In this document: piece after piece, positions 1-9,129 of the stretch | Position numbering within the stretch: position 1 is the stretch's first letter | How the letters are laid out: each line of letters begins with the position of its first letter | Assembly (NCBI RefSeq): GCF_002964785.1 | Contig: NZ_PQCC01000018.1 | Coordinates: 62,001 to 126,000, forward strand | Reading direction: 5' to 3' | Source of the DNA: Pseudoalteromonas sp. T1lg48 | GTDB taxonomy: Bacteria > Pseudomonadota > Gammaproteobacteria > Enterobacterales > Alteromonadaceae | DNA length: 64,000 bases | Position numbers and translations under genes: made by a program | The notes under the pieces: model-generated | What the model was told of the DNA's origin: nothing | Database searches by the model: none | Seen by the model: only the letters and a program-made list of their open reading frames with translations

Positions 1-1258
1 CAATTTTCGGGCGTTGACTCAGGGCACTGTGCTGCAGGCGAATAATCTGATTGACCAGGGTGTTTTGGCCTACCTTGTTTACCTCTAAGGTTAACACTCC
101 GTCGTGATTTACCGTGCCGGCATGAACCTGATCGCCGTGGGTTTTGTTAACTGGGTGATGTTCGCCGGTCATCATTGACTCATCGACGCTGGAGCGCCCG
201 CTCACCACCAGGCCGTCGGCGGCAATGGTTTCGCCGGCTTTGACTCGCACCGTATCGCCGAGCTTTAACAACTTAGCGCTGATCAACTGCTCTTCGTTAT
301 CGCCGTCAACCACGCGGGCCGTCAGTGGCAGCAGTTGCTGCAGGTTTGCGGTGAATTCGCTGGCTTTGAGGCGGGCGCGAAACTCCAGGTATTTGCCCAG
401 CAGCAGTAAGAAGGTAAACATACAGATGGACTCAAAATACACCTCGCCGGTACCGCTGACGGTGGCATAACCGCTAGCAAAATAGGCGCCGAAAATGGCC
501 AAGGAGACGGGCACATCCATATTTAATTGTTTGGCCTTTAAGCCGGTGATGGCGTTACTTAAAAACGGCAGTGCTGAGTAGAAAATTACCGGCGTGGCCA
601 GGCTTAGGCTGATCCAGCGAAAATACTGTTCAAAGTTGTCTTCCATGCCGGAAAACATGCCAAAGTACATGGCGAAGGCAAACATCATCACCTGCATGGT
701 CATCAAGCCGGCCACACCGAGACGGCGAATAAAACTCTTTGCCTGTGCCTGCTTTTGCGCCGCTTCGTTATCGGCCTGGAAGGGGTAAGACTTGTAGCCG
801 ATCTCCGCCAGGCTGGTGATCAGGGTACTGAGTTTGGCCTGAGTGTCGTCCCAGACGATCATGGCGCGATGGGTTGAGGTATTTACATCGACGCGCTTCA
901 CCCCGGAATGAGCCAACAGCTGTTTTTCAATCAGCCAGGCACAAGCAGCACAGCTTATGCCTTCCACACTTAGCAGTACTTCTTTGTCATTGCCCTGATG
1001 GGAAATAAATTCCTGCTGGATAGACTCGTTATCATAGCTTTGGATCAATGCCAGTTGCTCTGGCACCAGCTGCTGAACCTTGCCCGCGGACTCGGTGCGG
1101 TATTTGTAATAGTCACTCATGCCCTGAGCGATAATGGTCTCGGCCACCGCCTTACAGCCAATACAACACATGGGCTCGGGCTGGTTGTTAACAACAACCG
1201 ACTCATTGAAGCCCTTGGGTATGGGCTCCAGGCAATGAAAGCAGGACTGCATGCTCAT
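1..1258 (-). CDS. ccoI: Cu-translocating P-type ATPase CcoI/FixI, N-terminal part (cut by window edge)
   Basis: The reading frame runs from ATG at 1258 leftwards off the window; 419 codons are present. It begins with a Cys-rich N-terminus (C6xxC9, C31-C32xxC35), then an HMA metal-binding domain with CAAC at residues 103-106, several membrane segments, and the actuator-domain motif DESMMTGE. The CPC and DKTGT motifs should lie beyond the edge. The combination of Cys-rich extension plus HMA is typical of CcoI/FixI, which supplies copper to the cbb3 oxidase during assembly in the inner membrane. The stop of ccoH directly abuts this ATG, so the two are probably translationally coupled, and the oxidase genes lie just upstream, which supports the assignment over a general CopA. 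Confidence 0.93.
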   Translation of the reverse strand, partial: MSMQSCFHCLEPIPKGFNESVVVNNQPEPMCCIGCKAVAETIIAQGMSDYYKYRTESAGKVQQLVPEQLALIQSYDNESIQQEFISHQGNDKEVLLSVEGISCAACAWLIEKQLLAHSGVKRVDVNTSTHRAMIVWDDTQAKLSTLITSLAEIGYKSYPFQADNEAAQKQAQAKSFIRRLGVAGLMTMQVMMFAFAMYFGMFSGMEDNFEQYFRWISLSLATPVIFYSALPFLSNAITGLKAKQLNMDVPVSLAIFGAYFASGYATVSGTGEVYFESICMFTFLLLLGKYLEFRARLKASEFTANLQQLLPLTARVVDGDNEEQLISAKLLKLGDTVRVKAGETIAADGLVVSGRSSVDESMMTGEHHPVNKTHGDQVHAGTVNHDGVLTLEVNKVGQNTLVNQIIRLQHSALSQRPKI

Positions 1259-1753
1259 TTATTTATACTCGGGGCTCACTTTAATCGCGCCCGGTTGTGG
1301 CAGTTGAATGTTTTCTTTTAACTTCCAGGTGTCATCGAATGGGGTGATAAACACCGTATAGGCACCTTGCTCGATAGGTGCATCGAGTAGGGTGGTGAAC
1401 TGGCCACGAGCGTTTTTGGTAAGCCTGAAGGTCTGGTCTTTATCGCCAATGGTACGGTGATATAACCCTATGTTTAGCGCCGCTACCTTTGAGTCATCGC
1501 CCTTCGTGAAGGTAAAGCTGATACGCTCACCAGTGATTTGCAAATCGCCATGTAAATACAAGGCCTTAGCCTTATTGAACTTGGTTAACTCGAGGTTGAT
1601 GGCCTTGCCTTTTTTATAGTAGTCATCGACCACCATATCCGGGCCATTGCCCACCGCCAGAGTGATCAGGCCAACACAGGCAATAATGGTTGCAAGAGGG
1701 AAGAAAAGTAAAAACCAAGGCCAAAACTGCTTATACCAGGGAGTTGCGTTCAT
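1259..1753 (-). CDS. ccoH: cbb3 oxidase assembly protein CcoH/FixH
   Basis: 164 residues. A single N-terminal membrane segment (about residues 10-32) is followed by the conserved stretch DDYYKKGKAIN and a predicted beta-rich periplasmic domain, the architecture of the FixH family (DUF/FixH). In known systems CcoH is a membrane-anchored factor that stabilises cbb3 oxidase subunits during assembly. It sits between ccoP and ccoI, its TAA directly followed by the ccoI start. Length is normal for the family. Confidence 0.9.
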   Translation of the reverse strand: MNATPWYKQFWPWFLLFFPLATIIACVGLITLAVGNGPDMVVDDYYKKGKAINLELTKFNKAKALYLHGDLQITGERISFTFTKGDDSKVAALNIGLYHRTIGDKDQTFRLTKNARGQFTTLLDAPIEQGAYTVFITPFDDTWKLKENIQLPQPGAIKVSPEYK

Positions 1754-1813
1754 AATACCAAGTTAGTTGCCAGATAAGTGACGGCTATTTTACGGCATTG
1801 GTGAATAAAATCC

Positions 1814-1846
1814 TAAAAAAAAGCCTCCAAATAGGAGGCTTTTTTG
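1814..1846 (-). terminator. Rho-independent terminator after ccoNOQP
   Basis: An inverted repeat AAGCCTCC / GGAGGCTT (1821-1841, 5-nt loop) is flanked by A and T runs on both sides, so it can act in either direction. It lies just past the ccoP stop on the minus strand, between the structural genes and ccoH, and would reduce readthrough from the abundant oxidase message into the assembly genes. Confidence 0.85.
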
Positions 1847-1867
1847 ATTTCGATTAAATTCGTATGC

Positions 1868-2836
1868 TTACTTGTCTTGCGACAGGCTGTATACGTAGGC
1901 GGTCAACAGGTGAACCTTGTCTTCGCCAAGAATGTCTTTCCACGCTGGCATTACACCGGCACGACCGTTACGTAGCGTTTCTTCTACAGAACGAGCTGAA
2001 CCGCTGCCGTATAACCAGGTGTTGTCGGTTAGGTTAGGCGCACCGAAAGGTAGGTTATGAGCCACCGAACCTTTACCGTCGGCACCGTGACAGGCAGCAC
2101 ACATGGCAAACTTAGTTTTACCTGCGGCGGCATCACGTTGGTTAACCGTACGACCAGAAAGGCTAAGTACATAGGCAGTCATTTCTTTGATGCCTTGGTC
2201 ACCAAGGGCTGCTTCCCAGCTAGGCATAGCAGCAACACGACCGTGTAGTAGCGTTTCTTTGATCTTGTCAGGCGTACCACCGTATAACCAATCATTGTCG
2301 GTTAGGTTAGGGAAGCCGTCACCACCACGGGCGTCAGAGCCGTGACACTGAGCACAGTTTTGTAGAAACAGGCGTTGGCCGATTTCTAGCGCTTGCTCGT
2401 CAGATGCCAGGTCCAGTACGTCACGTTTAGCGAATGACTCAAAAATAGGGCCGAATTTTTCTTCTGCCGCGCGGTACTCGCCATCCAGCTGGATGCGGTA
2501 GCCGTTAGCGTGCATGTCTTCAACCGCTTTTTTCGACTCTTCTAGTGATGTTACGCCCTGGTTAGAGCTTTTCCACTTTAACAAACCCTCAAAGTTACCC
2601 AGGCCAGGGTAGGCTGCTAGGTAGTACACGGCCCACACGAAGGTCGCGAAGAACATGTAAGTCCACCATTTAGGCAGCGGGTTGTTAATTTCTTCGATGC
2701 CATCGAATTCATGGCCACAGCTCTCGCCTTCTTTAACACCTACGAAGTTCTTTAAGTTCCAAACTAGTAGGCCGAAGATAAGAACTAGACAGGCCAAGGT
2801 TAGAACGATGACCCAAATACTCCAAAAGCTAGTCAT
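1868..2836 (-). CDS. ccoP: cbb3-type cytochrome c oxidase subunit III, diheme cytochrome c
   Basis: 322 residues. Two N-terminal membrane segments (about 5-27 and 57-75) are followed by two cytochrome c domains with haem c motifs CAQCH (161-165) and CAACH (246-250). In the paralogous domain halves NLTDNDWLYGG and NLTDNTWLYGS repeat, showing internal duplication. CcoP passes electrons to CcoO and the catalytic subunit. Its ATG overlaps the ccoQ stop by 4 bases. Nothing unusual in length or motif content. Confidence 0.97.
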   Translation of the reverse strand: MTSFWSIWVIVLTLACLVLIFGLLVWNLKNFVGVKEGESCGHEFDGIEEINNPLPKWWTYMFFATFVWAVYYLAAYPGLGNFEGLLKWKSSNQGVTSLEESKKAVEDMHANGYRIQLDGEYRAAEEKFGPIFESFAKRDVLDLASDEQALEIGQRLFLQNCAQCHGSDARGGDGFPNLTDNDWLYGGTPDKIKETLLHGRVAAMPSWEAALGDQGIKEMTAYVLSLSGRTVNQRDAAAGKTKFAMCAACHGADGKGSVAHNLPFGAPNLTDNTWLYGSGSARSVEETLRNGRAGVMPAWKDILGEDKVHLLTAYVYSLSQDK

Positions 2837-3018
2837 TTCTCAGACTCCTTTTCCTCATTAGTGATTGTGCTTTGGTGTTTCTTTTCGTCTTCAAACACGG
2901 CGTTGGCTGCATCGTCGAAGCGCTTTTTGCTGCGCTTGCTGAAGGCCCACAACACAATCACGATAAAAAGTACCATTATTACCAGAGTTAAAATGCCTCT
3001 GAACGTGCCGTAATCCAT
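2833..3018 (-). CDS. ccoQ: cbb3-type oxidase small subunit CcoQ/FixQ
   Basis: 61 residues with one membrane helix (about 9-26) followed by a charged FSKRSKKRFDDAAN segment, the standard CcoQ/FixQ signature. The subunit stabilises the oxidase complex. It lies in the canonical ccoN-O-Q-P order, 5 bases after ccoO and overlapping ccoP by 4 bases, indicating coupled translation. Confidence 0.93.
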   Translation of the reverse strand: MDYGTFRGILTLVIMVLFIVIVLWAFSKRSKKRFDDAANAVFEDEKKHQSTITNEEKESEK

Positions 3019-3023
3019 AATAA

Positions 3024-3643
3024 TTACTTCAAGTGTGTGCCAAGTTGCTGCAAGTAAGCGATAAGCGCTTGCATTTCGGTCTTGCCGTTTACAGACTCTT
3101 GCGCGCCCTGGATGTCTTCATCCGTGTAAGGCACACCAAAGTCACGGAAAACTTCCATTTTCTTGGCGGTCAACTTGCCATCAAGTACGTTTTCATCTAA
3201 CCAAGGAAAAGCCGGCATATTTGACTCAGGAACCACGGCGCGTGGGTCCATTAAGTGAGCATAATGCCAATCGTCAGAGTAACGTTCACCAACACGAGCC
3301 AGATCTGGACCGGTACGCTTAGAACCCCACTGGAATGGGTGGTCCCACACGCTTTCACCAGCAACAGAGTAGTGGCCGTAGCGTTCAACTTCGTCACGGA
3401 AAGGACGGATCATCTGTGAGTGACAGTTGTAACAACCTTCACGTACATAGATGTCGCGGCCTTCAAGTTCTAGCGCCGTTAGAGGACGTAGACCGTCTAC
3501 CGGCACAGTGGTGTCTTTTGGAACATCAACGGAGTGATTTCCACTAGGGCACCAAAGCTGATTGCGAACACCGTGAGAATGGCCATTAGGCCAACGTTCT
3601 TTTCAACAATTTCGTGTTTGTTGCTAGAGTTATTATTGCTCAT
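3024..3643 (-). CDS. ccoO: cbb3-type oxidase subunit II (monohaem cytochrome c), apparent -1 frameshift
   Basis: The intact gene should start at ATG 3643 ([16 protein letters not shown]), preceded by AGGGGTAGG. It reads a membrane helix and then ...EITPLMFQK. At the A4 run (3516-3519 on the plus strand) the frame breaks and reaches TAG after CTGTGCCGG. Adding one base gives [14 protein letters not shown], exactly the family continuation, and leads into the downstream frame (from about 3506), which holds haem motif CYNCH and the conserved [17 protein letters not shown]. The restored protein is about 206 residues, normal for CcoO. Since CcoO is required for cbb3 activity and the rest of the operon is intact, a sequence error is the likelier cause; a real mutation or recoding is possible. 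Confidence 0.9.
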
Positions 3644-3654
3644 CATCCTACCCC

Positions 3655-5088
3655 TTAAGCTACTTGTGCTTGCGCATCGTCTGCAATTGAGCCTTTCTTA
3701 GCTGCAATAGTGCGATAGCTGTTGTAGGCCATTACCAGCATACCCGCTACGATGAATACACCGCCTAGGAAACGCATGATGTAGAAAGGATGTGATGCTT
3801 CTAGCGATTGTACGAAGCTGTACATAAGCGTACCGTCTTCGTTTACTGCACGCCACATTAGACCTTGCATTACGCCAGAGATCCACATAGCAACGATGTA
3901 CAGTACAACACCTACTGTGTGTAGCCAGAAGTGGGTGTTAACCAGTTTCACGCTGTACATACGGCTGTGGCCGAATAGTGCAGGGATCAGGTGGTATGTT
4001 GCACCGATTGAAATCATGGCAACCCAACCTAGGGCACCCGAGTGTACGTGACCAACGGTCCAGTCAGTGTAGTGCGAAAGCGCGTTTACTGACTTGATAG
4101 CCATCATTGGGCCTTCGAACGTAGACATACCGTAGAAAGAAAGCGATACAACTAGGAAACGAAGTACCGGGTCGGTACGTAGTTTGTGCCATGCGCCAGA
4201 TAGCGTCATGATACCGTTGATCATACCACCCCAAGACGGAACGAATAGAATTACAGACATCACCATACCCAGTGACTGAGTCCAGTCAGGTAGCGCGGTG
4301 TAGTGTAGGTGGTGAGGACCAGCCCAGATGTATAGAGAGATAAGTGCCCAGAAGTGAACAACCGATAGACGGTAAGAATAAACAGGGCGACCCGCTTGCT
4401 TAGGTACGAAGTAGTACATCATACCAAGGAAACCAGCGGTCAGTAGGAAACCTACCGCATTGTGACCGTACCACCACTGTACCATGGCATCAACGGCACC
4501 GGCGTAGATAGAGTATGACTTAGTCAGTGATACCGGTACGGCCATGCTGTTAACAATGTGCAATACCGCAACCGTGATAATGAAGCCGGCATAGAACCAG
4601 TTGGCAACATAGATGTGCGATACTTTACGCTTAATCAGGGTGCCAAAGAAAACAACAGCGTAAGAAATCCAGACGATGGCGATTAGGATATCGATTGGCC
4701 ACTCAAGCTCGGCATATTCTTTCGAGCTGGTAATACCCAAAGGCAGGGTAATGGCGGCTAAAACGATAACCAGTTGCCAGCCCCAGAAGGTGAAAGCTGC
4801 AAGTTTATCGGAGAAAAGGCGCGTTTGGCAGGTACGCTGCACAACGTAGTAAGACGTTGCGAACAGGGCACTGGTGCCGAATGCGAAGATAACTGCGTTC
4901 GTGTGTAACGGACGTAGTCGAGAGTATGTTAGCCATGGGGTGTCGAAGTTCAATGCTGGCCAGGCAAGCTGGGCAGCAATTAACACACCAACACTCATGC
5001 CAACGATGCCCCAAATCACTGTCATAATAGCGAATTGGCGAACAACTTTATAGTTGTACTCAGTTTGTGATGCTACTGTTTGGCTCAT
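3655..5088 (-). CDS. ccoN: cbb3-type cytochrome c oxidase catalytic subunit I
   Basis: 477 residues with about 12 membrane segments. Metal-ligand histidines expected for the haem-copper oxidase are visible: H62 in RPLHTNAV, H209 in YGHNAVGF, the H259-H260 pair in GPHHLHYT, and H347/H349 in [11 protein letters not shown]. CcoN reduces oxygen at the haem b3-CuB centre with high affinity and pumps protons, supporting respiration at low oxygen. It is first in the ccoNOQP operon and has a 314-base upstream region with an FNR-like site. Confidence 0.97.
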   Translation of the reverse strand: MSQTVASQTEYNYKVVRQFAIMTVIWGIVGMSVGVLIAAQLAWPALNFDTPWLTYSRLRPLHTNAVIFAFGTSALFATSYYVVQRTCQTRLFSDKLAAFTFWGWQLVIVLAAITLPLGITSSKEYAELEWPIDILIAIVWISYAVVFFGTLIKRKVSHIYVANWFYAGFIITVAVLHIVNSMAVPVSLTKSYSIYAGAVDAMVQWWYGHNAVGFLLTAGFLGMMYYFVPKQAGRPVYSYRLSVVHFWALISLYIWAGPHHLHYTALPDWTQSLGMVMSVILFVPSWGGMINGIMTLSGAWHKLRTDPVLRFLVVSLSFYGMSTFEGPMMAIKSVNALSHYTDWTVGHVHSGALGWVAMISIGATYHLIPALFGHSRMYSVKLVNTHFWLHTVGVVLYIVAMWISGVMQGLMWRAVNEDGTLMYSFVQSLEASHPFYIMRFLGGVFIVAGMLVMAYNSYRTIAAKKGSIADDAQAQVA

Positions 5089-5292
5089 TGTCAGGTTTCC
5101 GCTGCATTATTATGCGATTAGAAATGAAATACCTACTCTTGCGAATAGGGCCTACTGATGGTGTCAAAGCCGACTACCTAAAACTCTCATTTCACTAAGC
5201 GTTTCAGAAAGCAGACTCACAACACTCTTATTATTTGCGGTCGAAATAATAAAATTTTTGACCTCAAAAAGATAGCGCAAATGGCTAAAATA

Positions 5293-5306
5293 ATGACTTC
5301 AATCAA
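5293..5306 (-). promoter_or_regulatory. Possible FNR/Anr box upstream of ccoN
   Basis: ATGACTTCAATCAA matches 8 of the 10 specified positions of the FNR consensus TTGATnnnnATCAA, with one half-site perfect. cbb3 operons are commonly activated by FNR-type regulators. The site is about 205 bases from the ccoN start, so a long leader would be needed. The rest of the 5089-5402 gap is AT-rich and shows no gene. Confidence 0.35.
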
Positions 5307-5402
5307 ATTATCACGCGAAGTTGGGGATTTTTTAACTAATGCCTAGTCAGCGGTGATCCCTTTGGTTAATATTGTCGCTAAATTAATGTTCAATAAATAA
5401 CC

Positions 5403-5846
5403 ATGCTGCCGCCGTTCCACACCCGTCACTACCTTATTTTGTTTCCCCTGTTGGCGACGCTGCTGTCATTGACCGCGTGTGACGACGCCGACATGAGTAT
5501 AGTCAAAGATGGGCCGCTCACCCATTGTTGTGATTACCACCCCTTGCATATCGAGCCATTTTACTTCGCCCTAAGTGCCGAGCGTGTCCATCCTGAGTCG
5601 TCGTTTTCTGTTTCTTTGCACATGCCATCCGATACGCAGATACAGGGCGCAAAGATGCAGGGAATCACCATGTATATGGGCACTATCCCGGTGCTTTTTA
5701 AGCAAATAGACGAGCAGTTGTGGCAGGCCGATATCATGGTTGGCGCCTGCTCCGAACCTAACATGCTCTGGCACTTAAGTGTCAATGTGAGCCATAACGG
5801 ACAAGCACAAACCCTTACGTATCCCATTAACGTTACCCACCCGTAA
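5403..5846 (+). CDS. Unknown lipoprotein
   Basis: 147 residues. Residues 1-26 form a signal peptide ending in the lipobox LTAC, with aspartates following the Cys, which in Enterobacteria would favour inner-membrane retention. The mature part has a CC pair (HCCDYHP), further Cys and His residues and a predicted beta-rich fold. The spacing CCxxH and the Met-rich segment AKMQGITMYMG could bind metal, but that is inference. I do not recognise the family. It is divergent from ccoN across a shared 314-base region, so it might belong to respiratory or copper functions; context is the only support. Confidence 0.75.
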   Translation: MLPPFHTRHYLILFPLLATLLSLTACDDADMSIVKDGPLTHCCDYHPLHIEPFYFALSAERVHPESSFSVSLHMPSDTQIQGAKMQGITMYMGTIPVLFKQIDEQLWQADIMVGACSEPNMLWHLSVNVSHNGQAQTLTYPINVTHP

Positions 5847-6426
5847 CACGCCCAGTGGACGGCCTCGTTCTATCCCAGTAATTCAACGGCAAAGCTCATT
5901 TCCGGCTGATACTTAGGTCTCGGTGCTGTTTCGCCGCGCCCGTTTGAATATTCTGTTTGCATATAAATTCACCGATAGTTGGTTGGATTATAATCGCCAG
6001 CCATTATTGTTTTTTCAGCAAGTCAAAAACTGGTGGCGCTAAGCTATTAATTTAACCCGTATATTTTAAATGCATGAATAACGGCCTGTGTATAACTTGT
6101 AAATTTTCGATTAAGCAAACCCCGGCACCTCTGATTACATTGAGTTACAAAGTCACCGCATATAGTTTCAGGTATCAAAAATTGTTATTTGCCAAGGTGC
6201 TTAGTTCGCATTTTTAAAGGCTTATAGGCGTAAACATTTATAACAAGTGGTTACATGCTTTTATGGGAAAACTCGGGGTATTTTGTGTTGTTTGATATGC
6301 GTACTTTCATTCAGTTTTCGTTCAGTTAATTAAACCTAAGTTGCTCGGCGTTGTGCAGTAAATTCATAAAAATATGAACTGCATAGCCACCCAAAACGGG
6401 TAAAAATTCAACAAGTAGGGTTTAAT
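5847..6426 (+). other. Intergenic region upstream of the TonB-dependent receptor
   Basis: 580 bases, AT-rich, with no convincing ORF. It ends with the receptor ribosome-binding region (AACAAGTAGGGTTTAAT before ATG 6427). A direct repeat of TTCAGTT with 11-base periodicity at 6310-6327 runs into GTTAATTAAA; see the separate entry. The long gap suggests a sizeable leader or complex promoter control. Confidence 0.6.
6310..6334 (+). promoter_or_regulatory. Candidate response-regulator (ArcA-like) site before the TonB receptor
   Basis: TTCAGTT occurs at 6310-6316 and 6321-6327, one helical turn apart, and the second copy continues into GTTAATTAAA, which resembles the ArcA core. Two-unit direct repeats at 11-base spacing are typical of OmpR/PhoB-family regulators. 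Assignment to ArcA is a guess from sequence similarity only. Confidence 0.3.
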
Positions 6427-9018
6427 ATGAAAAAGACACAACTAGGGCTAGCTGTTGTTGCAGCTTTGCCTATGTTCTCAAGTGTTCAAGCAATTGCTGC
6501 GGATTCTTCAGCCGACGCAATTGAAAAGATTCAAGTAACGGGCTCTCGCATCAAGCGTACCGACATGGAAACTGCGTCGCCAGTAACCTTGATCGGTGCC
6601 AACGATATTAAAGCCATGGGTGCGACCAGCATCGATAGCGTATTACAAAAAATGACTGCTGCCAGCGGTGCCATGACTAACCCTGCCGTGAACAACGGCT
6701 CAGGTGGTAACGCACGCGTTGATCTACGTGGTTTAGGTGCTCAGCGTACGCTAGTACTTGTAAACGGTCGTCGTATGATCAACTCAGGTACAGGTGCTGC
6801 GTCTACTGTTGACCTTAACACCATCCCTGTTTCTATGATCAAGCAGGTTGAAGTACTAAAAGACGGTGCTTCTGCTGTTTACGGTACCGATGCGGTAGCC
6901 GGCGTAGTTAACATCATCCTTAAAGATGACTTTGAAGGTCTGGACATGAACCTAAGCGGTGCAATCACCGGTGAAGGCGATGCCGATGAGACTTCATTCG
7001 ACATCACTATGGGTTCTAGCTTCGACCGCGGTAACGTGGTTATCGGTCTTCAGTACACCGACCGTGGCGATGCTTCTCAGGCTGACCGTGATTTCTCTGA
7101 TTGTCCAATCGAAGAAGATTACGATAACGGCAGCTTCTACTGTGGCGGTTCTTCTTACACGCCTTTCGGTCACGTTTGGGCTGAAAATGCCAGTTTACAA
7201 GGCCAAGCTGACGGTGAATGGCACGACTACGACGGTACTAAAGATGCATACAACTACTCGGCATCTAGCTACCTATACACGCCAATGCGTCGTCTTAACC
7301 TAACGGGTGTGGGTAACTTTGAGCTAACAGACACTACGCGTCTAGTTTCAGAGTTCACTTACTCTAAGCGTTGGTCAGATCAGCAAATGGCACCTCAGCC
7401 AGTATGGTTCGACTTTACTTATGACGCTGAAAATATGGGTGATTCTCTAGTTTCACACGGTGTTGCCGACGGTGAAGAGATCTCTTACGGTCGTCGTATG
7501 ACTGACGTTGGTCCTCGTGGTTACGAGCAGGTTGTTGATACTGTACGTGCCGTAGTTGGCCTAAACGGTGAATTCGACAACGGTTGGGGCTGGGATACAT
7601 CAGTTGTATTCGGTCGTAACGACTCGGTTGACCGCGCAACTAACCTACTAAACATGGGTTCAATCCAAGACGCTATCGTTGAAGGCGACTTCAACCCATT
7701 AGATCAAACTGACTGGTCTGGTGACAACTTACAACAGTACAACTACACCGAAAACAACTCGGGCGGTAGCCAGCTATTGGTTATTTCTGCGGGCCTTAAC
7801 GGTGAAGTAATGGAACTTCCTGCTGGTTACGTAGGTTTCGCTGCGGGTATCGAGCGTCGTGAAGAAAAAGCCTGGTATGTGCCAGACTCACTAACTTCAC
7901 AAGGTCTTGCTAATGACCCACGTGTTGAGCCTACCGGCGGTCGTTTCGATGTAAACGAAGCTTATGTTGAATTCGCCGTGCCGCTAGTTGCCGATGCAGC
8001 ATTTGCTGACAGCATCGACCTAAGTGCAGCCGTTCGTGCATTCGACTACAGCACCTTCGGTTCTGACGAGACGTGGAAGCTAGGTCTAACTTATCGTGTA
8101 AACGATGAACTAATGCTTCGTGCGGTACGTTCAACAGCTTTCCGTGCTCCTACCGTATCTGAGCTATACCAAGGTAAATCACCTTCATTCGAACAGGTTA
8201 AGTTCCCAGGTGCACAAGACCAGGCTGAAGTAACTGTAGGTGGTAACGACCAATTGACTCCAGAAGAAGCTGATACGCTAACTGCTGGTTTCGTATACGC
8301 GCCTTCATGGTTAGACGGTTTCTCAATGACCGTTGACTACTTCGACATTGAAATTGAAAACGCGATTTCAAGCGTAAACGACCAGTACATTGTTGAGTAC
8401 TGTCTAGACAAGAACACAGGTGGTTACATCAACACAGGTTCGGCTCTATGTCAGTCTGCAGACATCAACTTCAACCAAAGCACTGGCCGCATCAGCTTCA
8501 ACAACCAGCTACAAAACATCGGTGCTGAGCAAACTAAAGGCTACGATGTTAACTTCAAGTACGCGTTTGACGCCCTTGATCTAGCATGGCGTACAGGCCT
8601 GGATATCACTATCCTTGACGAATACATCGTTGACTCAGGTACAAGCAGCATCGACTATGTAGGTCTAGTAACTTCTAGCCTAGGCAGCTACGCTGAGTAC
8701 AAGACTAACTTCACGCTAAATGTTGCTGGCGACAACTGGGACGCACAGTATCAAGCACGTATGATCGACGGTCTTGACAGCTACTCATGTCTTGCCGATG
8801 ACGCTGAGTGTCTAGTACCAAGCGTTGGCACCGTGGTTTACCATGACATCAGCGGTTCATACATCATCAACGACACTGTGTCGCTTTCTGGTGGTGTAAA
8901 CAACTTGTTTGATAAGCAAGCGCCTTACTACTCAGGCAACAACGATTCTAACACTGACCCGTACACGTATGACGTACTAGGTCGTCGCTTCTTCGCGAGT
9001 GTGAACGTTAAGTTCTAA
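6427..9018 (+). CDS. TonB-dependent outer-membrane receptor
   Basis: 863 residues. Signal peptide (about 1-25, ending QAIAA), then the plug domain starting IEKIQVTGSRIKRTD with the conserved LRGLGAQRTLVLVNGRR, VEVLKDGASAVYGTDAVAGVVNI segments, then the beta-barrel ending in the aromatic C-terminus GRRFFASVNVKF that is needed for BAM-mediated insertion. It would transport a bound ligand into the periplasm using TonB energy. The ligand cannot be told: no siderophore, vitamin or glycan genes are adjacent. Codon choice is noticeably more biased than in the neighbours, as expected for an abundant protein. It appears monocistronic, with a strong terminator after it. Confidence 0.95.
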   Translation: MKKTQLGLAVVAALPMFSSVQAIAADSSADAIEKIQVTGSRIKRTDMETASPVTLIGANDIKAMGATSIDSVLQKMTAASGAMTNPAVNNGSGGNARVDLRGLGAQRTLVLVNGRRMINSGTGAASTVDLNTIPVSMIKQVEVLKDGASAVYGTDAVAGVVNIILKDDFEGLDMNLSGAITGEGDADETSFDITMGSSFDRGNVVIGLQYTDRGDASQADRDFSDCPIEEDYDNGSFYCGGSSYTPFGHVWAENASLQGQADGEWHDYDGTKDAYNYSASSYLYTPMRRLNLTGVGNFELTDTTRLVSEFTYSKRWSDQQMAPQPVWFDFTYDAENMGDSLVSHGVADGEEISYGRRMTDVGPRGYEQVVDTVRAVVGLNGEFDNGWGWDTSVVFGRNDSVDRATNLLNMGSIQDAIVEGDFNPLDQTDWSGDNLQQYNYTENNSGGSQLLVISAGLNGEVMELPAGYVGFAAGIERREEKAWYVPDSLTSQGLANDPRVEPTGGRFDVNEAYVEFAVPLVADAAFADSIDLSAAVRAFDYSTFGSDETWKLGLTYRVNDELMLRAVRSTAFRAPTVSELYQGKSPSFEQVKFPGAQDQAEVTVGGNDQLTPEEADTLTAGFVYAPSWLDGFSMTVDYFDIEIENAISSVNDQYIVEYCLDKNTGGYINTGSALCQSADINFNQSTGRISFNNQLQNIGAEQTKGYDVNFKYAFDALDLAWRTGLDITILDEYIVDSGTSSIDYVGLVTSSLGSYAEYKTNFTLNVAGDNWDAQYQARMIDGLDSYSCLADDAECLVPSVGTVVYHDISGSYIINDTVSLSGGVNNLFDKQAPYYSGNNDSNTDPYTYDVLGRRFFASVNVKF

Positions 9019-9040
9019 TTGGCTTTAAGCCTTAGCATTA

Positions 9041-9075
9041 AAATGCCTATCAGCGTGCTGATGGGCATTTTTTTT
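9041..9075 (+). terminator. Rho-independent terminator of the TonB receptor gene
   Basis: Stem AAATGCCTATCAG (9041-9053), loop CGTG, and CTGATGGGCATTT (9058-9070) with a single G.U position, followed by a run of eight T. A strong intrinsic terminator 23 bases after the stop. Confidence 0.93.
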
Positions 9076-9129
9076 ATCCATGAAAAATAGGTTATACTTT
9101 TATTATCAATACAATAGGGGGCTTAGCCT

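Noticed and set aside
3505..3530. Programmed -1 frameshifting in ccoO
   Set aside because: CCAAAAG is not an X-XXY-YYZ slip site, I see no stimulatory stem next to it, and two other genes show the same homopolymer type of break.
3335..3547. Plus-strand frame across the ccoO break
   Set aside because: Antisense to ccoO on both sides of the frameshift, no ribosome-binding site.
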